Shown: positions 14,574 to 22,354, counted from the first letter of the stretch. The stretch is DNA of 24,391 nucleotides from Acinetobacter lwoffii (GCF_002321025.1 NZ_DCLL01000003.1:1-24391), one strand, 5' to 3'. Notes: generated by a model not told the origin, from the sequence alone. Numbers and translations are program-made.

Positions 14574-16019
14574 ATGTATTTTAACTCTCGCTATCAAACA
14601 CTGCCCGCCCGCCTCTATCACCATCAAGTTCCGCTGCCGTTAAAAGGTGCGAAAGCCGGGCACTTCAATGCCGCTTTGGCAGAACAACTACAATGGTCGG
14701 ATGAAGACAAGGCGCAATGGGTCGAGATTTGTAGTGGTCAGAAAGTCTTTGCTGAGTTTGAACCTTTGGCTATGGTCTATGCAGGCCATCAGTTTGGGCA
14801 ATGGGCAGGACAGTTGGGAGATGGTCGTGGGTTGTTGATTGCTCAGATTCTGGATCAGAACCAGCAGACCATTGACCTACATCTAAAAGGTGCTGGTGCA
14901 ACGCCATATTCACGCATGGGCGATGGTCGTGCCGTGCTGCGGTCAGTCATTCGTGAGTATCTGGCGGGTCATGCCTTAAATGCCTTGGGTGTAGCATCCA
15001 GTAATGCGGTCGGTTTTACTTCATCAATGCAAGGTATTCAGCGTGAGAAGCTAGAGCCGGGCGCGATGATGTTGCGCACTTCGGATTGTCATATCCGTTT
15101 CGGTCATTTCGAATGGATCAATCAGTATCAGCCAGATCTGCTGGCTGAATTTACCCAGAAATGTATCGAATGGCATTATTCGGAATGTCTGCAAGACGAA
15201 CAGCCGATTCTGAGCTTTGCCACCAAAGTTATTCAGCGCACTGCGGTGATGATTGCCAAATGGCAACTGGTCGGTTTTGCACATGGCGTGATGAATACCG
15301 ACAACCTGAATATTACCGGTTCAACTTTGGACTTTGGTCCTTATGGCTTTATGGAGCGCTTCCGTCCGAACTGGATCAATAACCACTCGGATTATCAAGG
15401 GCGTTATACCTATCAGCAGCAGCCAAGTATCGGACACTGGAATTTGTGGCAATGGTTAAACAATCTGGTGCCGCTCTGCCCTACAGATTATGACAAAGAA
15501 CAATGGAAACAGGATTTAGCAGCGTGTCTGGAGCACTATGAGCCAACATTTTTAGAGCATTATAAACATGGTTTAAACCAGAAAATGGGCTTGCCAAGTT
15601 TCCATAAAGACAGTTTTGACTGCGCAATGGCCTTTCTGCGCATTTTACAGAGTGAACAACTGGACTACACCCAAAGTTTTATCCGGTTGCAAAATAAAGA
15701 CTATGAAGCCATGAAAGATGATTGCTTAGACCGTCGTCAGTTTGAAGCATTCTTGGCGCAATATGAATCTATCCGTGAACACCAAAATATTGAAGAATTA
15801 GACGCCGCCATGCAACTGGCCAATCCGCATTATATTCTGCGTAATCATATGGCACAGAAAGCCATTGAACTGGCAGAACGGGATGATTTTTCTGAAGTCG
15901 ACCGTCTGTTTAAATTACTCAGTCAGCCTTACCTGAAACAGCCCGATTTGGAACAGCCTGAAGATTTAGCGCCATTGCCGAGTGACGTGCCTGAAGTCAT
16001 GGTCAGCTGTTCGTCTTAA
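14574..16019 (+). CDS. selO: SelO / YdiU protein adenylyltransferase (pseudokinase)
   Basis: Transfers AMP from ATP to hydroxyl side chains of proteins, linked to redox stress. The 481 residues are the usual bacterial length. Kinase-like motifs are visible: QLGDGRG (80-86), the ion-pair lysine in HLKGAGATPYSRMGDGR (103-119), LRSVIREYL (122-130), the catalytic-loop equivalent HGVMNTDN (237-244) and DFGPYGFME (253-261). HSDYQGRY follows. The C-terminus is ...VSCSS: cysteine replaces the selenocysteine of animal SelO, as in other bacteria. No Shine-Dalgarno sequence precedes the ATG. A hairpin that also contains DnaA-box sequences follows 20 nt after the stop and may terminate transcription. Confidence 0.96.
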   Translation: MYFNSRYQTLPARLYHHQVPLPLKGAKAGHFNAALAEQLQWSDEDKAQWVEICSGQKVFAEFEPLAMVYAGHQFGQWAGQLGDGRGLLIAQILDQNQQTIDLHLKGAGATPYSRMGDGRAVLRSVIREYLAGHALNALGVASSNAVGFTSSMQGIQREKLEPGAMMLRTSDCHIRFGHFEWINQYQPDLLAEFTQKCIEWHYSECLQDEQPILSFATKVIQRTAVMIAKWQLVGFAHGVMNTDNLNITGSTLDFGPYGFMERFRPNWINNHSDYQGRYTYQQQPSIGHWNLWQWLNNLVPLCPTDYDKEQWKQDLAACLEHYEPTFLEHYKHGLNQKMGLPSFHKDSFDCAMAFLRILQSEQLDYTQSFIRLQNKDYEAMKDDCLDRRQFEAFLAQYESIREHQNIEELDAAMQLANPHYILRNHMAQKAIELAERDDFSEVDRLFKLLSQPYLKQPDLEQPEDLAPLPSDVPEVMVSCSS

Positions 16020-16020
16020 T

Positions 16021-16091
16021 TTATTCACATCCCAAACAAAAACTGTGGATAATTTAAGCATTATCCACAGTTTTCTGATGATTTATCCATA
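16021..16091. promoter_or_regulatory. Cluster of four DnaA-box-like nonamers around a 15-bp hairpin
   Basis: TTATTCACA (16021-16029, plus), TGTGGATAA (16044-16052, i.e. TTATCCACA on minus), TTATCCACA (16061-16069, plus) and TTATCCATA (16083-16091, plus). The first three match the E. coli consensus TTATNCACA exactly; the last has one mismatch. The middle two lie in a perfect 15-bp inverted repeat, AAAACTGTGGATAAT (16039-16053) and its complement (16060-16074), with loop TTAAGC. The hairpin ends in TTTTC and could also end selO transcription. The next start codon is 5 bases after the last box. Confidence 0.6.
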
Positions 16092-16095
16092 GCTT

Positions 16096-16467
16096 ATGTC
16101 TTTACATCAAATTGCATCATTTACTGCTTTAAAACTTCCTGAAGTCACTGTGACTCAGCCTTTTGCTGAGGGCTGTGATGTTTATAAAGTCATGGATAAA
16201 GTCTTTATGCTGACTTTTCATTTGCAAGGAAAAGCTGCGATTAATTTAAAAGTCGAGCCTGAACACGGCGCCATGCTTCGAGACATTTATCCTTATATCC
16301 GTACAGGCTGGCATATGAATAAGCAGCACTGGATCTCAGTTTATGAAGATGAAGAACTAGATGGGTCTTTGGTTGGAGATTTGGTGCTAAATTCTTATGA
16401 GTTAGTAGTATTAAAGTTAAAGAAAGTCGATCGGCAGCGAATTGAGCTACTTAAAACAGTACGATAA
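16096..16467 (+). CDS. MmcQ/YjbR family (double-wing) protein
   Basis: A small, soluble, 123-residue protein that is nearly a single MmcQ/YjbR domain. The hallmarks are the aromatic/basic strand YKVMDKVFMLTF (30-41), INLKVEP (50-56) and the motif GWHMNKQHWISV (71-82). The C-terminal helix region (SYELVVLKLKKVDR) closes the domain. The family has a CyaY-like / double-wing DNA-binding fold, and its biological role is poorly defined. There is no Shine-Dalgarno sequence before the ATG, which lies directly after the DnaA-box cluster, so its promoter must overlap or precede those boxes. It converges with the acetyltransferase gene, and the 77-base gap between them shows no clear terminator. Confidence 0.85.
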   Translation: MSLHQIASFTALKLPEVTVTQPFAEGCDVYKVMDKVFMLTFHLQGKAAINLKVEPEHGAMLRDIYPYIRTGWHMNKQHWISVYEDEELDGSLVGDLVLNSYELVVLKLKKVDRQRIELLKTVR

Positions 16468-16544
16468 GTTCCCACCTTGTATAGGAATAATGTATATAAA
16501 AAATTTAAGATTCATCATTAGAATAATATTCAATATACCGTCAG

Positions 16545-17051
16545 TTATTTAGTTGCATTAAATGCTTCATCATAAAATACCTGGGCTTTCGGAAAAGCCC
16601 CATCAAAACTGATCGCTTGAAAATATTCAGCTGGTACATTTTCCAAAACTAAATCGGCAATGGGTTGAAAGCCAAAACGAGCATAATACTTGGGATCGCC
16701 TAATAGCACACAGCCTTTTGCATCCAATGCTTTCAGTCTGTCCAGTGCTGCATATACAAGCCTTGAACCAATGCCTAAACCTTTTTGATCAGGCAAAACT
16801 GAAATAGGGCCTAATCCAAACCACCCTGCTGCACCCGAAGACATTGATACGGGAGACACGGCAATATGCCCAACAACAATATTATTTTCAAGAGCAACTA
16901 ACGATAACGTCAGTTGATGCTTTTTCCTTAATGCATTGATAATAAAATGTTCAGCATGACTTGAATATTCAATGTTTTTAAAAGCGGCTGTTGTTAACTC
17001 TTCAATTGCCTGAATGTCATCTATTTGCTCATCTCGAATCATGATATTCAT
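16545..17051 (-). CDS. GNAT family N-acetyltransferase (YhbS-like)
   Basis: Acetyl-CoA-dependent acyltransferase with unknown substrate. The 168 residues form one GNAT domain. Motif A, with the acetyl-CoA pyrophosphate loop, is SVLPDQKGLGIGSRLV (84-99); VLLGDPKYYARFGF (115-128) is the following helix-strand, typical of the YhbS branch. The open frame extends to 17111, but that start would lie inside the terminator of the response regulator gene. ATG 17051 has AGAGGG about 9 nt upstream, so I use it. A sampled line in the 5' half (16921-16980) is only about 23% GC, much lower than the neighbours. It has little room for its own promoter (37 bases) after the terminator, so read-through from baeSR is possible. 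Confidence 0.87.
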   Translation of the reverse strand: MNIMIRDEQIDDIQAIEELTTAAFKNIEYSSHAEHFIINALRKKHQLTLSLVALENNIVVGHIAVSPVSMSSGAAGWFGLGPISVLPDQKGLGIGSRLVYAALDRLKALDAKGCVLLGDPKYYARFGFQPIADLVLENVPAEYFQAISFDGAFPKAQVFYDEAFNATK

Positions 17052-17088
17052 TATTTTTAACCCTCTTATACTTGCCAGTTTCAGATAT

Positions 17089-17119
17089 AAAAAAAGCGAA
17101 TAAGTTCTCACCTATTCGC
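17089..17119 (-). terminator. Intrinsic terminator after baeR
   Basis: On the minus strand GCGAATAGG (17119-17111) pairs with CTTATTCGC (17104-17096; one G-U), loop TGAGAA, followed by seven T (17095-17089). It closes the baeS-baeR operon. Confidence 0.88.
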
Positions 17120-17143
17120 CTCTCTTAAACATTAAAAACTTAA

Positions 17144-17830
17144 TCAATCTTCAGGATATTCAAAACGGTAACCGACCCCATACACCGCCTGAATCCACTC
17201 ATGACGGTTACCGGTTTCAGCTGCATCTGAAATCTTACGGCGCAAATTCTTGATATGACTGTCAATAACACGGTCAGCCACATCAAAACTGTCCGGATTA
17301 ATATGATCCAGCAATTGCGCACGTGAATATACCTGTCCGACATGTTCCAGGAATAACTCCAGTAAACGGAATTCGGTCGGCGTTAAATTCAAGGCTTTTT
17401 GTTGATACCAGATGCGCTGTTGTGATTTGTCCATGCGGAATAAATCATTGCTTTCCGGTTCTGATTTACGATCCAGACGACGTAACACAGCCTGTACGCG
17501 CGCGACCAGCTCCTTCGGACTAAACGGTTTACAGAGATAATCATCTGCACCCATATTCAGACCCAGTACACGGTCGATTTCTTCAGTACGTGCGGTTACC
17601 ATGATAATTGGCAAATCTGACTGTTCACGTACCTTACGGCAAATGGTCAGGCCGTCCATACGCGGCACCATCAAGTCCAGAATCATCAGACTCGGTTTAC
17701 GCTGGGTAAAACTGTTATATGCTTCCTGCCCATCATGAAACATACTGACCTCAAAACCAGCAGCTTCCAGATAGTCTCGCACCAACTGTGCAAGTTCGAT
17801 TTCATCTTCAACCAGCATGACATGTTTCAT
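17144..17830 (-). CDS. baeR: OmpR/PhoB-family response regulator BaeR
   Basis: Transcription factor of the BaeSR envelope-stress system; in Acinetobacter it is known to influence RND efflux pumps. From ATG 17830 it has 228 residues. The receiver domain (1-120) carries acidic residues E8/D9, phospho-acceptor D52 in LMILDLMVPRMDG, T79 in IIMVTARTEE and K101 in LCKPFSPKELVARV. The winged-helix domain (about 130-225) includes LTPTEFRLLELF, RAQLLDHI, RVIDSHIKNLRRKI and VYGVGYRFE. The open frame also has a TTG just before the ATG; AAGGG 9 nt upstream of the ATG favours the ATG. It follows baeS by a few bases, with a shared transcript and a strong terminator after it. Confidence 0.9.
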   Translation of the reverse strand: MKHVMLVEDEIELAQLVRDYLEAAGFEVSMFHDGQEAYNSFTQRKPSLMILDLMVPRMDGLTICRKVREQSDLPIIMVTARTEEIDRVLGLNMGADDYLCKPFSPKELVARVQAVLRRLDRKSEPESNDLFRMDKSQQRIWYQQKALNLTPTEFRLLELFLEHVGQVYSRAQLLDHINPDSFDVADRVIDSHIKNLRRKISDAAETGNRHEWIQAVYGVGYRFEYPED

Positions 17831-17843
17831 CAATCTATTCCCT

Positions 17844-19496
17844 TCATCGTTTCATTTGTTTAGGAAAGCTCAGCTTGCATCGTAAACCACCCAGTGGTGA
17901 ATGTGCAAAGCTTAAGCTGCCGCCCAGCGCCTGCGTAATTTTACATGATAATGCCAAACCCAGTCCGGTTCCGCCAGTCGCCCGGGTACGAGAATCATCG
18001 ACACGGTAGAAACGCTCACCAATACGCGCCAGTTGTTCATCAGTCAGACCAAACGGACTATCATCGATATATAAGGTCCATTCTTTATCATCTTGTGTCG
18101 TATGAATATGCACTTGCCCGCCTGCTTCAGTATAGCGAATACTGTTACTCAGCAAGTTCGCCACAATCTGTTTAAAACGATCTAGATCCAGATTTAAATC
18201 AGTCCCTTCGCCATCTGCAGTAACCACTAATTCAGCCTGTTCAAAGTTCGGCTGGAAGTTAATGAGTTCCTGCTGCACAACCTCCCACGGATTCACCGTC
18301 GAGAAATAGAATTGCAATTGCTGGGCATCGACCTGTGCCAATGCGGCCAGATCTTGGGTCAGTTTTTTCAGACTGTTCACCTGAGCCAGCATGGAAGCAA
18401 AATGTTCAGGCGTTGGTTTACGGATTCCGTCCTGCATCGCTTCAATCTGTGCCTGTAAGACTGCTAGTGGCGTTTTTAACTCATGTGAGGTATCTGCCAC
18501 CCACTGACGGCGTGAGGTTTCATGCTGATCCAGAATCACCGCCAATGCATTTAATTCATTGGATAAATCACCTAATTCATCATTCCGGTTCACTTTAACC
18601 TGATATTGATAATTTCCCTGAGTCAAGGCACGCGTACCATTGAGCAAACGTTGAATCGGTTTTTTGAAATAAGTCGCCAATAACAGGGAAGCTATCAGAC
18701 TCGCCAAAATACTGAGAGCATAAACCAGAAATAAATAACGCTTTTGGTTACTGAAGAAATTAATACTGAGCGCATCATCCTGATCTAGTACCGGTTTTAA
18801 GCCCAAATAGCCGACAATCTGATTATTCACCATAATCGGGCGATAAGAAATCTGTTCATCTGAAGCCTCACCCACTACGAAACGACGCTTGGCATCATAC
18901 AGTGAGAGACGTGAACTGAGGCCAAGACGGTCCGGCATCTGAATAAACTGTTTTTTACCAGTCGGTTGCTGGGCTGGCTGCTTACCATTTTTGCGATCAG
19001 TTCTAAACAGATTTTGATTAGAACTGAGCGGGAATTTCAAGCCTTCAAAAGGCTGAAACTGGGAAGGCAAATTAGATGCTAGTAAACGTAATTCTTCTTC
19101 ATTGACCTGACGTTGTGGCAGCTCTGGATTCACCATACTCGGTGCCACTTGAGCCAAGGTCTGTTCCTGAAAATAACGCTGCTGCAAGGCAATATCATAC
19201 TGGCGGCGTAACCACCAGCGTGATAATCGGTCATAATCATCTGGTGCGGCTTCACCTTCCATCTGGAGAATCTGTGCCTGAATCGCGTTGCCCCAGTCCT
19301 GATAGACTGCATAGACATCTGCCAGATTTTCAATCACATAATCCAGCTTCTGCATTTCGACATCAGCGACATAGCGGGCGAAATTACGCTGCATATTCAG
19401 ATGCAATACACCTAGGCTCACCGTGGTAATGACCAGCGTGGTCAACAGCACGGTCAAAAATAGACGTAATGCAATGGGAATACGGCGAATGTTCAA
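17844..19496 (-). CDS. baeS: Sensor histidine kinase BaeS
   Basis: Inner-membrane sensor kinase that phosphorylates BaeR on envelope damage or toxic compounds. It has 550 residues: TM1 at about 10-31, a periplasmic sensor region of about 220 residues (32-253) with a low-complexity Lys/Gln patch near 166-184, TM2 at about 254-276, HAMP at about 277-330, phospho-acceptor H338 in DTSHELKTP, N-box NLLSNSIRY (447-455), a G1-like DDSPFGL (478-484), F-box region ERFYRVDDSR and G2 GGTGLGLAL (508-516). The start is TTG at 19496. No ATG or GTG is in frame at this N-terminus, and the Shine-Dalgarno sequence is weak, so low-level expression is likely. It is divergent from a small lipoprotein gene that may be its regulatory partner or target. 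Confidence 0.9.
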   Translation of the reverse strand: MNIRRIPIALRLFLTVLLTTLVITTVSLGVLHLNMQRNFARYVADVEMQKLDYVIENLADVYAVYQDWGNAIQAQILQMEGEAAPDDYDRLSRWWLRRQYDIALQQRYFQEQTLAQVAPSMVNPELPQRQVNEEELRLLASNLPSQFQPFEGLKFPLSSNQNLFRTDRKNGKQPAQQPTGKKQFIQMPDRLGLSSRLSLYDAKRRFVVGEASDEQISYRPIMVNNQIVGYLGLKPVLDQDDALSINFFSNQKRYLFLVYALSILASLIASLLLATYFKKPIQRLLNGTRALTQGNYQYQVKVNRNDELGDLSNELNALAVILDQHETSRRQWVADTSHELKTPLAVLQAQIEAMQDGIRKPTPEHFASMLAQVNSLKKLTQDLAALAQVDAQQLQFYFSTVNPWEVVQQELINFQPNFEQAELVVTADGEGTDLNLDLDRFKQIVANLLSNSIRYTEAGGQVHIHTTQDDKEWTLYIDDSPFGLTDEQLARIGERFYRVDDSRTRATGGTGLGLALSCKITQALGGSLSFAHSPLGGLRCKLSFPKQMKR

Positions 19497-19630
19497 AAGT
19501 AAAATCTCAATTTTTCTTCTATATTCATTATTGTAGCGAACACCGAGGCAAAAAACTCTTCATTGTTTCTTCATCTTTATTGTTTAATCTTTATCTAACA
19601 TAGAATCAGCTTCTTGACAGGATAAATACA
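19497..19630. promoter_or_regulatory. Divergent control region with phased direct repeats between baeS and the lipoprotein gene
   Basis: CTTCATT (19558-19564), GTTT, CTTCATC (19569-19575) is an 11-bp-phased 7-4-7 direct repeat, the geometry bound by OmpR/PhoB-family regulators. Related CTTTATT (19575-19581) and CTTTATC (19589-19595) follow, and ATTGTTT occurs twice (19562-19568, 19579-19585). TAGAAT (19601-19606) may be the plus-strand -10, so the repeats would lie where an activator sits. A BaeR site is inferred, not shown. Confidence 0.4.
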
Positions 19631-20224
19631 ATGCAAACCATGACAAAAATAGCTTTAATCAGTGCAAGTGTTTTATCAATGGGTGCGTTGACTGCCTGTC
19701 AATCCACCAGCAATGTGCCAAGCAATGATCATCCCCACATGATGAAACATCATGAAGGCAAAAAACAGCATCTAACTCCCGAACAGCGTGAGCAGTTTAA
19801 GGCAAAGCGTGCAGAACGCATGCAGTTTGCCAAACAGCTTCAACAGGCCTGCGACAATAAAGCTGTGGGCTCGGCCGTTCAAATCAAGACTGGCGATAAA
19901 ACCATAGACGGCACCTGCAAGATGGTCTTTAAAGCAGATCGTAAAGAGATGAAAAGCCATCGCGACATGAAAGCTGAGCATCGTCCAATGCGTGCTGATA
20001 TGCGTAGAGGCATGATGCACGGTGAAGTCTTGACGGATGCCAAACGTGCAGAATTGACTAAACAGTTTGATCAGCGCCTCGCTCAACATCAGGCACATCA
20101 ACGAGCCATGCTGCAAGCCTGTCAAGGCAAAAAAGACGGGACTGCTGCACAGATCAAGATGAGCGAACAAACTATCAATGGCAAATGTCATGTCCGTTTC
20201 CAGCCCACAGCCTCTACCTATTAA
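19631..20224 (+). CDS. Lipoprotein with two tandem Cys-pair repeats and Spy/CpxP-like LTPEQR motif
   Basis: I do not recognise a named family. The 197 residues begin with a lipoprotein signal peptide and lipobox LTAC (C23); the residues after it (QSTS) would favour the outer membrane. The mature part is strongly basic and rich in His, Met and Lys (HPHMMKHHEGKKQH at 34-47; MRRGMMHGE at 124-132). It contains two copies of one module: LTPEQR plus helix, then C74 ... C96 (48-100), and LTDAKR plus helix, then C164 ... C186 (134-190). The shared pattern is QAC-x2-K-x2-G-[ST]-A-x-QIK-x4-TI-[DN]-G-x-C-x3-F, with the cysteines exactly 90 residues apart between copies. LTPEQR is the signature of Spy/CpxP-type periplasmic proteins. 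It is divergent from baeS; AGGA lies 8 nt before the ATG. A chaperone, metal-binding or BaeS-modulating role is inference. Confidence 0.85.
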   Translation: MQTMTKIALISASVLSMGALTACQSTSNVPSNDHPHMMKHHEGKKQHLTPEQREQFKAKRAERMQFAKQLQQACDNKAVGSAVQIKTGDKTIDGTCKMVFKADRKEMKSHRDMKAEHRPMRADMRRGMMHGEVLTDAKRAELTKQFDQRLAQHQAHQRAMLQACQGKKDGTAAQIKMSEQTINGKCHVRFQPTASTY

Positions 20225-20250
20225 TGCATAGGAATCAAGGCTTCACGACT

Positions 20251-20271
20251 AGCACCTTCGGGTGCTTTTTT
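20251..20271 (+). terminator. Intrinsic terminator after the lipoprotein gene
   Basis: AGCACC (20251-20256), tetraloop TTCG, GGTGCT (20261-20266), then a run of six T. Confidence 0.92.
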
Positions 20272-20525
20272 ATTGCGTGCTCTTTCATGCATACAGTTGA
20301 CTATTCGTTTCCTGCAGAATATGGCTAAAGTCTTTATACTCAAGACCTTTAATGCGTCATGCAGATTAATCTTTGACTTTACAGTCACCAAGAAAACACC
20401 CCGAAAAGCTTGTACCGCAGGGGAAGTTGTTGCACGATTAGATCATTCCAAACCGTGTCAGTGAAGACAGGTTTTAGTTCATCTAAGATTATAACGCTGG
20501 TTCAACCAGTATTGAGGAAACCGAT
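20272..20525. promoter_or_regulatory. Upstream region of the first acyl-CoA dehydrogenase with palindromes
   Basis: No convincing gene. Visible elements are: GTCTT-7-AAGAC (20330-20346) overlapping a TATACT; TGACT-TTAC-AGTCA (20374-20387), a perfect inverted repeat; a -10-like TATAAC (20490-20495); and directly after it CTGGTT-C-AACCAG (20497-20509), a perfect 6-1-6 palindrome just before the ribosome binding site GAGGA. The last is well placed for a repressor operator. No good -35 is seen. Confidence 0.4.
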
Positions 20526-22328
20526 ATGCCACAATACAAAGCGCCTTTACGTGATATGCAATTTGTGTTGCATGAATTATTAAATGCTGAACAACACTAT
20601 GCAAATCTCCCTGCATTCCAAGAAAACGTAAGCCGTGAGCTGGTAGATCAGTACTTAGAAGCTGCGGCCGACTTCTGTGAAAACGAATTGTCTCCGATCA
20701 ACCAGACCGGTGACCGTGAAGGCTGTACCTGGAATGACGGCGTTGTTACGACTCCGACTGGCTTTAAAGAAGCGTACCAAAAATACATCGAGCTTGGCTT
20801 CCCTTCTCTTTCTGCTGAAGAACAATACGGCGGTCAAGGCTTACCGAACTCTTTAGGTATCGCGATTTCTGAAATGGTGGGTACTGCGAACTGGGCATGG
20901 GGCATGTACCCTGGCCTGTCTCACGGTGCGGTTCGTACTTTAGAACATCATGGTTCAGCTGAACAAAAAGACGCTTACCTGCCTAAACTGGTTTCAGGTG
21001 AATGGACGGGTACCATGTGCTTAACTGAATCTCATGCGGGTTCTGACTTGGGTATTATCCGTACTAAAGCTGAACCACAAGCGGACGGTAGCTACGCAAT
21101 CTCTGGCGAGAAGATCTTTATCTCTGCTGGTGAACACGACATGGCAGAGAACATTATCCATATCGTACTTGCTCGTCTGCCAGGTGCACCGAAAGGTACC
21201 AAAGGTATCTCATTATTCATCGTGCCAAAATTCAACCTGAATGCTGACGGTTCTATTGGCGAGCGTAACGGCGTACGTTGTGGTTCGATCGAACACAAGA
21301 TGGGTATCCATGGTAACGCGACTTGTGTCATCAACTTTGACAATGCTAAAGGCTTCCTGATTGGACCTGAAAACCGCGGCTTGAACTGCATGTTCACGTT
21401 CATGAACACAGCACGTATCGGTACAGCAGTTCAAGGTCTTGCAGCATCTGAAGGTTCATTCCAAGGCGCGCTTGCATACGCAAAAGATCGTCTGGCAATG
21501 CGCTCTTTAAGTGGCCCTAAAGCACCAGAAAAAGAAGCAGATCCAATCATTGTACATCCTGCTGTACGTAACATGCTGTTGACGCAAAAAGCATATGCAG
21601 AAGGCGGTCGTGCACTGGTTTATCTATTAGCACAATATGCTGACGTGGTTGAACATGCTGCAGAAGAAGCAGACCGTAAATTTGCAGACAACATCCTGTC
21701 ATTGCTAACACCAATCGCAAAAGCATTCCTGACTGAAACCGGTTCTGAAGCTGCGAAACACGGTGTTCAGGTATTCGGTGGTCATGGCTTTATTTCTGAG
21801 CACGGTATGGAGCAGATCGTACGTGATACACGTATTGCTTGCCTGTACGAAGGTACCACTGAAATTCAGGCACTAGACTTGTTAGGCCGTAAAGTATTGG
21901 GTACGCAAGGTGCAATGTTGAAAGACTTCACCAAGATCATCCATAAATTTGCTGAAGCGCACAAAGACAATGCTGCAATGAAAGAATTCGTTGAACCATT
22001 GGCTGCCTTGAACAAAGAATGGGGCGATCTGACCATGCAGATTGGTATGCGCGCGATGCAAAACCCTGAAGAAGTGGGTGCGGCTGCAGTCGATTACCTC
22101 TACTTCTCTGGTTATGTCACTCTAGCTTACCTATGGGCACGTATGGCATTGGTTGCTCAGGAGCAACTGGCTGCGGGCACCACTGAGGTTGATTTCTACA
22201 ATGCCAAAGTGACGACAGCACGCTTCTACTTCAAGAAAATCCTGCCACGCGTTCGTTCACACGTTGAAGTGATTGCGACAGGTGTAGAGCCATTGATGAA
22301 CCTGGATGCGGAACACTTTGCATTCTAA
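20526..22328 (+). CDS. Acyl-CoA dehydrogenase, long (FadE5/PA0506-like) type, copy 1
   Basis: FAD enzyme for the first step of fatty-acid beta-oxidation, acyl-CoA to trans-2-enoyl-CoA. The 600 residues are typical of the bacterial long form, which adds N- and C-terminal extensions to the usual 380-residue core. The FAD/substrate motif MCLTESHAGSDLG spans 164-176, KIFISAGEHD 196-205, VFGGHGFISEHGMEQ 416-430, and the catalytic glutamate is probably E442 in LYEGTTEIQ. The ATG has GAGGA 7 nt upstream. Its own terminator follows, so it is transcribed separately from the paralogue 168 nt downstream. The two proteins share the N-terminal PLxDMxFxLxxxxNAEQ pattern and most motifs. Chain-length preference is not readable from sequence. 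Confidence 0.94.
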   Translation: MPQYKAPLRDMQFVLHELLNAEQHYANLPAFQENVSRELVDQYLEAAADFCENELSPINQTGDREGCTWNDGVVTTPTGFKEAYQKYIELGFPSLSAEEQYGGQGLPNSLGIAISEMVGTANWAWGMYPGLSHGAVRTLEHHGSAEQKDAYLPKLVSGEWTGTMCLTESHAGSDLGIIRTKAEPQADGSYAISGEKIFISAGEHDMAENIIHIVLARLPGAPKGTKGISLFIVPKFNLNADGSIGERNGVRCGSIEHKMGIHGNATCVINFDNAKGFLIGPENRGLNCMFTFMNTARIGTAVQGLAASEGSFQGALAYAKDRLAMRSLSGPKAPEKEADPIIVHPAVRNMLLTQKAYAEGGRALVYLLAQYADVVEHAAEEADRKFADNILSLLTPIAKAFLTETGSEAAKHGVQVFGGHGFISEHGMEQIVRDTRIACLYEGTTEIQALDLLGRKVLGTQGAMLKDFTKIIHKFAEAHKDNAAMKEFVEPLAALNKEWGDLTMQIGMRAMQNPEEVGAAAVDYLYFSGYVTLAYLWARMALVAQEQLAAGTTEVDFYNAKVTTARFYFKKILPRVRSHVEVIATGVEPLMNLDAEHFAF

Positions 22329-22354
22329 GTTAGTCTCAGACTAGCTACATTTCA

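Noticed and set aside
19493..19528. An 11-codon minus-strand ORF whose TGA overlaps the baeS TTG start (TTGA), as a possible translational-coupling leader peptide.
   Set aside because: It has no ribosome binding site, and the nearest -10-like box (19535-19530) would start transcription inside it. The overlap is probably chance.
19772..20191. A 139-codon antisense ORF over the lipoprotein gene.
   Set aside because: It is antisense to a gene with a clear lipobox and internal repeat. Its openness follows from the sense codon usage.
20273..20464. A 63-codon ORF before the first acyl-CoA dehydrogenase.
   Set aside because: It has no ribosome site and starts right after a terminator. The peptide shows no family resemblance, and the stretch looks like promoter DNA.
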